A DNA stretch of 64,000 nucleotides from Aaosphaeria pasadenensis (Eukaryota > Ascomycota > Dothideomycetes > Pleosporales): NCBI GenBank assembly GCA_022813625.1, contig JAKLMB010000022.1:434001-498000 (forward strand), written 5' to 3'. Both the position numbers and the translations under genes were made by a program. The notes beneath the pieces are model-generated. The model made no database searches, was not told the origin of the DNA, and saw nothing but the letters and a program-made list of their open reading frames with translations. This document shows positions 43,189 to 52,111 of the stretch, one piece after another (position 1 is the first letter of the stretch; every line of letters begins with the position of its first letter).

Positions 43189-44628
43189 ATGCCCCCATCA
43201 ACCCCCTCAAAAATGCCCTCCCCAATCCCCCCACCCCCCATCAACAGAAAAGAAACCCCCCTCGAGCACCAGCACCGCCAATCCCTCCACCGGCGCCTCA
43301 CCAACTCCACCCTCCGCACCCTGACCCTCCCCAAAACTCACATGACCGACTTCTCCTCCAACGACTTCCTCTCCCTCTCCCACAACCCGCGCCTCAAATC
43401 CCTCTACCTCGCCGAGCTCTCCTCCTCCGCCGCCACGCAGCCACACCTTCCATTGGGGAGCGGCGGCTCGCGGCTGCTCGACGGCAACTCGGCGTACGCG
43501 GAGGCGCTGGAGCGCGACGTCGCGGCGTTCCATGGCGCGGAGGCGGGGTTGCTGTTTAACTCGGGGTTTGATGCGAATGCGGGGTTCTTTGCGTGCGTGC
43601 CGCAGGATTTGGAGGGCGGGGGGTTCGTGGTGTATGATGAGTTGATCCATGCGAGTGTGCATGATGGGATGAGGATGAGTCGGGTGGGGAGGGGCCGGTG
43701 TCGCAAGTTTAAGCATAATTGCGTGGAGAGTTTGAGGGAGGTGTTGGAGGGGTGTCTTGCGGAGGGGGAGGAGTTGAGGGAGGGGAGGGGGAGCGTGGTG
43801 GTTGCGGTCGAGGCCGTGTATAGTATGGATGGGGATGTTGCGAAGTTGAGGGAGATTGTGGAGGTCGTGGAGAGCACGCTTCCGAGGGGGACGGGGCATG
43901 TGGTTGTTGATGAGGCGCATTCGACGGGTGTGTTGGGGCCGCAGGGTAGGGGGTTGGTTTGTGAGTTGGGGCTTGAGGATCGTGTGTTTGCGAGGCTTCA
44001 TACGTTCGGGAAGGCGTTGGCGTGTAATGGAGGTGAGTTCAATTCTGTCCCCTTGTCCCCTTTCCTTCGTGGTCATAAGACGAAAGGACACAACTCACAT
44101 GTGTTCGCAAACACAGCAATAATCCTCTGCTCACCACTCCTCCGACACTACCTCATCAACTACGCCCGCCCCTTGATCTACACGACATCTCTCTCCTACC
44201 CAGCCCTCGCAGCAATCCGCACATCCTACAAGCTCCTCCCGCTCCTCGGCCAACAGGAGGGAGAAGAAGACCCAAGGACCCACCTCTTCAATCTCATTTC
44301 CCAGCTCTTTACCTCCTTGACTGCCCTCGTGGACACTGAGTCCAGCTCCAACGCCGACGAGGACATACGGACTCTAATCCAGGTACCGAAAACATGCCCC
44401 TCATCACCTATCTTCGCAGTCCAAACGCCCGAGCCGAGGCAATTGGCGGCGTTCCTGCAGGCGCGGGGCATGATGGTAAGGGCGGTCGTGGCACCGACGG
44501 TGGCGGAGGGTACGGAGAGGGTGAGGGTGTGTCTTCATGCTGGGAACACGAAGGTGGAGGTTGAGACGCTGGTGGGTGGGATTGGGGAGTGGGCTCGAGG
44601 GAGGGCGAAGGCGAGAGCGAGACTTTAG
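43189..44628 (+). CDS. 8-amino-7-oxononanoate synthase-like enzyme (BioF-like), peroxisomal signal
   Basis: Two exons, 43189-44032 and 44117-44628, giving 451 residues. It is a PLP enzyme of the alpha-oxoamine synthase family. Conserved parts are DFSSNDFLSLSHNP, GSGGSRLLDGNSAYAEALE, the His/Asp region DEAHSTGVLGPQGRG and the PLP lysine (about 275) in HTFGKALACNGG; the intron follows that sequence directly, and exon 2 continues AIILCSPLLRHYLINYARPL. Next to the DTBS/DAPA aminotransferase gene this is best read as KAPA synthase, which condenses pimeloyl-CoA with alanine. The last three residues, ARL, fit the PTS1 consensus, matching reports that fungal BioF is peroxisomal. The 84-nt intron is a multiple of three without stops. 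Met9, at 43213, is an alternative start. A different oxoamine synthase activity is less likely. Confidence 0.9.
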   Translation: MPPSTPSKMPSPIPPPPINRKETPLEHQHRQSLHRRLTNSTLRTLTLPKTHMTDFSSNDFLSLSHNPRLKSLYLAELSSSAATQPHLPLGSGGSRLLDGNSAYAEALERDVAAFHGAEAGLLFNSGFDANAGFFACVPQDLEGGGFVVYDELIHASVHDGMRMSRVGRGRCRKFKHNCVESLREVLEGCLAEGEELREGRGSVVVAVEAVYSMDGDVAKLREIVEVVESTLPRGTGHVVVDEAHSTGVLGPQGRGLVCELGLEDRVFARLHTFGKALACNGGEFNSVPLSPFLRGHKTKGHNSHVFANTAIILCSPLLRHYLINYARPLIYTTSLSYPALAAIRTSYKLLPLLGQQEGEEDPRTHLFNLISQLFTSLTALVDTESSSNADEDIRTLIQVPKTCPSSPIFAVQTPEPRQLAAFLQARGMMVRAVVAPTVAEGTERVRVCLHAGNTKVEVETLVGGIGEWARGRAKARARL

Positions 44629-44891
44629 TAAGCAGATTTGCGAAGGGTTGGGCGTGGGTAGAAACATAGACAGGTGAAAAAATAGATAGATAGACTTGGT
44701 TGAAAAGATGGAAAAGAAAAGAAAAGTTGCCTCTATGGATGGACATATCCAAGGTATATACACGGCGGGGGTATCTCGAGCTCCCCCAACATCCAGTTCA
44801 TCATGTGCCAACCGATCGTGAGCGGACCTGCTCTAACGCCAAGGGGATAGGGAAAATCCAAAAAAACAGTGGGAGAAAAAAAGCTGTTTCT

Positions 44892-46462
44892 TTACTGGAG
44901 ACTTTGGTCCATCTCGGTGATGTAGAGCTTGATGTGGCTCTCCATCTTCCTGTACTCGTCGTGTGCGGCGTGGACCTCGTTCTCAATGTTGTCTTTGAGC
45001 TCGGCCATCTAGAAAGACACTCTGTTAGCTACTTGCCAATTTTCTTCTTTCGGGGTGGACTTAGGATATTTTCTTACCTTTTTCTCGGTCTGCTCGATGC
45101 GTACCCTCCGTCTCTCCATCTCTCGTCCTTTATCAGCCCTTTCTTCGGCGAGACTGGCGTGTGTCTCCCTCAGTTCCTCCATACGTCCACGGGCGCGTTC
45201 GGCTTCTTCATCCGCCTTGTTCTTGAGCTTCTCTGTGCGTGCATTCACGTTGCTGAGCTGCTTCTGTAGAAGCTTCTCCTGACGCTCCACTTCGCGGACG
45301 TTGTTGCTCTTGTCGGCCAGAGCGTCGCGGTGCCGTGAAGCCTTTCCAAGCTCTTCCTCCTCCCTTGCTAGATCCGCTTGCACGTCTGTGAGCAACCGTG
45401 TACAAGCAGTCACATCCGATGCCACGACTGCGAAGGAGTCGGTCGAAGTTTGAAGGGCGCGTGCTCGTCGATCCAGAGAATCAATCTGTGCCTTGTCTGC
45501 AGCCAGCTTGTCGTTCAAGCTGCGGAGAGAGTCTTCCAACGCTGCCGGGCTCTGCTGAGTGTAAGGCTTCAGCTTGATGACTTCCCTCTGGACATTCTCT
45601 TTAGCCTCGGTCTTCTCGATCAAGAGATCCTTCAGCCTCTTCTGCTCCTCCTTGGCACGTTCCAATTTCACAGAAACGGCTTCTTGGCCCTTCTTCAGTT
45701 CTAGAAGCTTGCTCTTCAACTCGCTGTTCCTCTTCTCCCGCTCGGCCATGACTCTCTGTGTAGCCACACGGTTGCGCTCCAGCTCAGCGACCTGCATCTC
45801 CTTATTCTGCTTGTCGTTGTACAGCTGCTCGATGCGCAGCTTGGTGCGCTCCGCCTTGTTGAAGTGCTCGTCGATGACCGAAGTCTGCGACTCGCGGAAT
45901 CGAATGAAGTTGATCATGTACGAGAAAATCTTGACGAGACGCGGGTGCGATGGCTTATAGATGTCCTGGAAAGTGAAGTCATGGATTCCGCACTGCGATA
46001 CTGTCAGCTTCGTGATTCAATAAACACCCCACGCGTGCGTCAACCTTACCTCTCCCAGCAGCTTCTTGAGGATGACGAAGAAGGCCATCAGATCTCTTGT
46101 GTCGCTCGTGAAGATACGCTCAGCGTCTCCACCGCAGATATCCTCTGCAGCCGCCCTCATGGCCGGTGCGATCACCTCCCGCGTCGTGTTCATCAACAGT
46201 TCGGCCAGCCATTCGAATACCTTCTGGATGATCTGCGGGTTGGGTTTCTGGAGGTCTTGGACGGTGAAGTTGATTCCGATGTCTGTGATGCATCCTGCGA
46301 TCTCGGAGTCGGGCTGTGTTTACATGTCAGTAACGCTTGCGGTGCAGTGTTTTGAGTTTGTTGACATACTAGAGTCATGAAGGCATCTTCATCTTGTGGT
46401 TTTGTGCGCTGGTTGTAGGAGGATGTGACGCGCGCAGTGCTCATGCGCGGATTGTAAGACAT
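44892..46462 (-). CDS. NUF2: Kinetochore protein Nuf2 (Ndc80 complex)
   Basis: Four exons on the minus strand: 46462-46370, 46313-46050, 45992-45078 and 45008-44892, giving 462 residues, the usual Nuf2 length. All introns (56, 57, 69 nt) lie between codons. Nuf2 pairs with Ndc80 to bind spindle microtubules at the outer kinetochore. The N-terminal calponin-homology domain contains ITDIGINFTVQDLQKPNPQI, ILKKLLGE and CGIHDFTFQDIYKPSHPRLV followed by SYMINFIRFRESQ, all typical of Nuf2. From about residue 155 to the end the protein is an almost continuous coiled coil rich in Glu, Lys, Arg and Leu, with a Pro-containing kink at LKPYTQQSP where Ndc80 complexes bend. The last exon codes the short C-terminal coil ending EMDQSLQ. 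It is convergent with the AONS-like gene. Confidence 0.93.
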
Positions 46463-49400
46463 CTTCAGATTGTGTTGTAACTGCTTGTTCGATATGTGGT
46501 TTTTAATGCTCGTTCACATGCGATTGAGTTGGTTTTCCTTTCGATTTCGAGTGTTGACGCTTGCGATGCCATGTTGGATTTGTTTGTTGACATGGTCTGT
46601 GCGCAATTAACACCCTGGCAGCCGGCGCTGATCCCCTCATTACTTGGCAGCCCTACGACAATGTTGGATAGATCATAGATGTGGCGTCCTAGACATTAAA
46701 CTTTCAAGCCTGAAGTGATCATTTATATCCAAAATAGCTGTCCGAATATTCTTCTCTCATGAGATTGATTCATTACCAACCTCTACTATATCAATCGCAA
46801 TGCTGTCGCGCATGTAACGCTGTTGCACTGTCTACAATGAACATGCTTATCGTAATGGTGAAATTCAGTTCAATATCACCTTATTGCCATTGTTCCATTA
46901 TTTACCTAGTGACAATAATTCGATCAGAGAGAGACACATTCCGTTAACTACCTAAGTACCCCGTAATTAGATAGGAACTGCAATCTGATAGCAAAATTAG
47001 AAACGCCATAGAGGAACATGGTAGCGGTCGCCATCAACATGGATCCAAAGTCTAGACTACGGCCAATGAGTGTAATGATCAGTAGTATTAGTTCTCTCAC
47101 GGAAAGTCATGATTTCTGTTCAGAGTTGCGGGATGGCTTCAACCAAAATTGCAGGCAAAGACGGCGGTGTAGCCGAAATCAACTGCGCATGACCACCAAT
47201 CGCGATCCTATTTTATACGTCATCTCGTTGAAATCTGCATCGACGGTCGCCATCACGATCAGTAGCCCGAGGTGGTGCTCAATCCGTGAACCGTAACTAT
47301 TGTTGTCGAGCCAAGTATTGGGGTCGGATCACGCTCTCGTGATTTCTGCAACCCTTTTGGTTGAACCATGGTACATCTAAGGATCAGATGACGTCGTGAT
47401 CTCGCGATATGCGTGTAAACCAGCAAGGAGACAATACGAAAACCATTGAGTTTCTGTTTGTTTTCCAGGCTTGCATCGACTAATTGCCTCAAAACAGTCA
47501 ACGATCTCAGTACGGAGTGAACTGCGCGGTTCTCGTACTGCATACATGCAGAAGGTACACGATCGGTCACGGCTGAGATATCCAAACACAAGGCCATCGC
47601 ATAGAACACCCGATCTCACGCAGCCACCAATCGACAGGTCGCTGCACCATCTCAATGTTACGCAGAACCGTTCAACGCTTTGGCGGACGTATCGATGGGA
47701 AAGGTCGAGGTTAGTAGACATGTCAAGAGTCTGGAATCCAAGGACCTGCATTGTCGTTAGGAACGTATACATGCTATCCCGTTACTCTGGTATATGTGGT
47801 GTTAGTACGACCTGAGAAAGCGCCGTCGCTGGCTCGAGAGACGTTACGCGCATTGGAGGAGGTTGTACTGCATTTTATTGATCGCTCTGCATATCCCAAT
47901 CGGGAGAACCTTGGCTATATGTGCGAACTGAAGTAACTAGAGTTATCGGATTGGTTGTCTTGACTGCTTGCCTGTGTTGTGCCGCGCTGCCAGAGAGATC
48001 TAGTTGCTGCCATGGAACCTACGCGTAGGCAAAGGTGTTTGGAGGTCTGTTTACTCCACGATTGATGCGGGGGACTGAACATAGGAAGGGATACTCTCCA
48101 TTCCTCGTCGGAAGTAGCTCTGGGGTGTAGCGCGCACATCGTTGCACTTAGATAAACTTTGAGCTATGAATCTGGCGGTCACTAGTTGACGATATACTCC
48201 GAACCTAAATCCACAGACACTCGACTGGACTAGAAAATATCATGATGATTTGGTAGAGAGAAGATTAGCAGAGGATACTAAGAGACAGTATGAGTACTCC
48301 GTAATTGCGGCCTGCTGAAAGACGTTTTGTCGTCGCTGATACTCGTCGTGCTTTGAGAAAGTCAGCACAATCCGACCAATGCTAGCGCAACAGACTCGGT
48401 CCCATACAACTGCGACTGGTGGCTTTCTGGAGTTGGTTTAAGGAAAGTGGCGCGCGCAAAGCTGCAGTCAAGAACACAGCTGCAATTTGAGACATTATGT
48501 GGATGCCATGCCATGCCATGTCCTCGCGGATTGCACGACGTTCAACATGAAGCCAGTAACTGCTTCGTACGGAGGGAGTATTGAGTTCCGTTTTGCCTAC
48601 ATGCGAAGTACAGCATCTGTCTGTGTCCCTGCGATACTTCGAAGCGGCTTACGCCATACTGATATCGGAAGTTACAGGGTGCGGAGAATGCAGCAAGTGT
48701 AGCGAATCGAAGTCGCGCGGTAGCATTGGGCGTTACCATTCGATCACAGCATGCCTAGAAGCATTCCAGGGAGTTGTCGAAGATCGTACCTGGGTTTGCA
48801 CGCTTTGCAAGCAGACAGCAGCAAGACGGACAAGATACTTTTGCTGGTAAGGTGCAGTAAGGTGCAGGGCAGAGATAGGCGTTCTTGGTAGCCGATTGGA
48901 ACAGAGAGAAGGATTCTGAGGGGATCCTCCCGTCTTCGCGTCTATGTACCGTTGGCCGCCGCTGCAGGACCGACGTGGCTCCGCCTGAGTCCGCTCCAGG
49001 TCCCGCGAGCTTCCTCCAGGGTGTCGCGGCGGTCGCAAGCTACCAACCCTGCCACCCTGCGTACAAGTCACTACGATTCGCGTGGCTGCACGCTGTCTGT
49101 CGACGGTGTCCCTTGAATACGCAGCACTGACCAGAAACGATGCCTCGCGAGCTAAAGATATCTTCTCGACTGGTAGGTGCTGTACGTGCGCTGGACGTTT
49201 GCACAGGATCAGTGCAAGCTACACTACACAGTCGGCCATGACGGGTATGACGGGATTCCAAGTTGGAAGTATTGTAGACTGACCAACTCGTACTCGTAGC
49301 TCGCTGAGTTTGTTGCCGGGGAGAAAATGTGGCACGGGGTTTGAAGAGAGCAAGGCAAATTACTCGTACGTACTTGCCGATGAGTGAGTGCCTGGCCACA

Positions 49401-50100
49401 TGTAGGGGGAAGATTATGATTGGTGATCAGCACTACTGATGAGCGTTGATGAGCGTTTGATGGGCGCTGATGGGCGCCGAAGATGGTCGCGGGTGTGGGA
49501 ATTGAGTAGTTCAGCCCAGCTCGTGGTGAAGATGGGCACTTCCCTTGCACTGAAAAGGCGTGGGTAGTCACTGGACTGGCCATTGGCGTCGGTAGCCACC
49601 GAGCAAACGGCAGGGATGACATTGCAGGGTCATTTTTTTGGTGACGGAAAAGCCACAGAGGCCCAGCCATCCAGCAAGATCCATGCTTGCTTCGAGACGA
49701 GAACAGACCTAGACAGGCCTGACAGACCAGGCAGACCAGATCATGGCATGGCCATGGCCACCACTGTTGACAAAATAGACCTAGCAATTAGCTAGTTCAA
49801 CTCGGTAGAAGGTTTGCCACCACGAGCGGAACGGTTAGTGATCGGCGGGTAGCTGTCACGGGTACGAGGCATGGTTCTGGTTCTGGCGTACCACACTTTG
49901 GTGATTTTAGTAGTATGGTGTGTTCTGGGGAGAAGGCGAGGGCGAAAAGAATCGTTCACAAGAGCAGAGGTGGGGGAGAGCTTGATAGGTGAGACGGGTG
50001 AGATGGGTGAGATTAGATCTTTGGTAGAGGGGAGATGAGGTTGAGAAGGATGGGATAGGATAGGGCAGGCCTGGCAGGGTAATTAGTAGGGCCGTGAGAT

Positions 50101-50184
50101 GGGGCTCATGGGGCTCATGGGACTCATGGGACTCATGGCAGAGGCGCACGGAAAGAGAGGGAAAGGGAAAGGGAAAGGGAAAAA
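50101..50184 (+). repeat. Short tandem repeats: 9-bp x4 followed by a GGGAAA tract
   Basis: Four consecutive 9-bp units at 50101-50136 (two GGGGCTCAT then two GGGACTCAT), followed after a short gap by repeated GGGAAA hexamers at about 50153-50184. These are microsatellite-like sequences in non-coding DNA. Confidence 0.85.
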
Positions 50185-50460
50185 AGGAAAGCGGCACCCA
50201 CGGGTCATCCGCGAGTCTGTCTCCGTCTGGCTGGCCGTCATCAAACGCCTACGAGACGAAGACTTCTGCTATGAGGGTTACTAGAATAATGAATCAACCT
50301 TCAGCCAAGTCCAGCCACCATTTCCATCTCTGACCAACCATCGACCTCATAACAATCATCTGCCATGCTCCATCCTCGATGATATGCATGTTCCATCCTT
50401 CTACAGGTGTAAGCGGAGTAATTACTGTGCAGTACCATATCATCCTGCTGCATAATTACT

Positions 50461-50484
50461 CTGGAGTCTGGAGTCTGGAGTCTG
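50461..50484 (+). repeat. 7-bp tandem repeat CTGGAGT
   Basis: Three adjacent copies of CTGGAGT and a partial fourth, directly before a TACGGAGTA motif at 50488-50496. Confidence 0.8.
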
Positions 50485-51119
50485 AAGTACGGAGTAGTAG
50501 GTCAGTAGATGAGTGAAGGAGTACAATAGAGGTAGGCTATAACTAGGGGAGTGGTTAGAGGTGGACGAGACTGACTGACTGACAAAGAGTCACTGACTAG
50601 AGCTGAACGTTAGAGCAATGACTGACTGATTGACTACTACCTTTAGGTATCGTTAGGTATTGCCTATTGCCTATTTGCAGGTACCTAAGGTGACGGTGCA
50701 AAAGTCCTACCAGCACCTGACAAGATGATTATTAGACAGGACAGACATGGACAATTAAGTCATGTGAAACAAAAATGAAATAATTGGTAAGAAAAGAAGG
50801 TGGTGAAACTATTTTTAACGAGCGGCGATATCCCCCTCGTACCTCGTATGAACTGAGAAGAACTCCGTACTCCGTAGAGATGTCAGTCAATGTAAATGAT
50901 AATGCTGGAAATGCAGTGTCGATTATTGTACTTGGATGTGTGTGGGTGACTGAATTAAGGACATTCTTCTTGAGATCAGCGGTTCTACATGCTGAAGAGA
51001 GAAACAATAAAGGTACCTAACAATTAGACTGTAGGTAGGTCAAGTAATAGTTAGTTAGTTAACTGGACTGCATAGTACCAGTAACTACCCTACCGTAAGT
51101 GTGTAAGTGATAGTCCAGA

Positions 51120-52111
51120 CTTCCAGACAAATCCTGTTGTTCGCCCTTGCTCCTTCCTTCCAGTGTGACGTCGAATGGACCGTCGTTCCTTCCCTTCCTT
51201 TTTCCTTCCTTCCTTCCTGCCCTGCCCTTCCTTCCCTTGTCACTAATTGCCCTACTAGAGTCATATTCCATCCATCCATCCACCCACCCATCTCCATTCA
51301 TCTATTTGGACCTTTGGACGCCCACTCACAACTCACTCACGCCGAACTCCCTCCCTCACTTACACCCACCCACACACCTGCATCCCCGTTCAACCTCCAT
51401 TCTAATAATCCATTCATCTTCTCTCTCACTCTCTCTCTCTCCACCCTCACTCACTCACTTTCCTCGGTGCTCCATTATTATATTCCCTGGTCCTTTCACT
51501 ACAACAAACCAGTCGCAAAACCACACACTACACTCACCTTAGCCACACTATACGGAGCGCACACGCACACGCACACGCACACGCACACACCTCACCTCAC
51601 CTCCCTCTGCCAACTCACTCACTCACTCACTCTTTACGGCTTGCTCCGTATTCTTACCCAATTCCATCATCCCGACTCCACCACGTCCCTGTCTGCTCTG
51701 CCACTCCACTTCACTCCACTCTATTCTGTTCTACTTTTACCCTCTTCTCTTCTTCCAACTCTCTTCTCCCTGTCTTTACACTCACACTCGTTCGCGCACA
51801 CACTCACGCTCAAATTTCACTCGCTGTCGCTCTGTCACGTCTCGTCCAACACACACTCGCTCACATCTCATCGCCAAAGTCAGTGCGCGCGCGCCGGCCC
51901 ATGTCAGCCCACAATGCCTACTTCCACCAGGTCCATCGATGTTAGATAGCCCTTGTCTGCCCGCCACACACGCACACAGACGATAAGATACCTACCATCT
52001 TACCCGCCCTAGGCCCTACAGCGACACACAACCACGCACACCCGTCCAGGACAACGTAGCGCGTCACACATTGCGATACCTTTCGCACGCCCGCCCAGCG
52101 GCGGCAGCGCC
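51120..52111 (+). other. Pyrimidine-rich leader/promoter of the 866-residue protein gene
   Basis: About 750 bp (51120-51870) are strongly C/T-biased on the plus strand, with TTCC runs (51181-51220), CCAT/CCAC runs, CTCACTCA runs and five GCACAC units at 51559-51590. Because C/T-rich DNA makes few stop codons, a 280-codon frame is open here, but its translation is low-complexity. Long pyrimidine-rich promoters and leaders are common in moulds. It most likely belongs to the gene starting at 52112. Confidence 0.55.
51559..51590 (+). repeat. GCACAC hexanucleotide repeat (x5)
   Basis: Five tandem GCACAC units within the pyrimidine-rich leader. Confidence 0.85.

Larger units (their letters stand above)
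46463..51119. other. Gene-poor stretch with simple repeats
   Basis: I find no supportable gene in 4.6 kb. Open frames are short, lack domains and overlap on both strands. The right half carries several short tandem repeats (50101-50136, 50153-50184, 50461-50484 and GACT units near 50565-50582) and exact TACGGAGTA copies on either strand at 48295-48303, 50488-50496 and 50868-50876. A non-coding RNA or a decayed element could be present, but I see no terminal repeats or transposase remnants. Confidence 0.5.

Noticed and set aside
43207..44091. 294-codon minus-strand frame antisense to the AONS-like gene
   Set aside because: A shadow of the PLP enzyme's coding strand; the Arg/His/Pro-rich product has no similarity and crosses the real intron.
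49224..49787. 187-codon minus-strand frame in the gene-poor stretch
   Set aside because: Cys/Trp/His-rich random-looking product, no splice partners and no domain.
46463..51119. Decayed transposon in the second gene-poor stretch
   Set aside because: I found no terminal inverted or long direct repeats and no remnants of transposase, reverse transcriptase or integrase in any frame.
51107..51949. 280-codon plus-strand open frame before the disordered-protein gene
   Set aside because: It lies in a C/T-rich tract that rarely makes stop codons. The translation is low-complexity (runs of Thr, His, Ser, Leu) and follows the simple repeats base by base.
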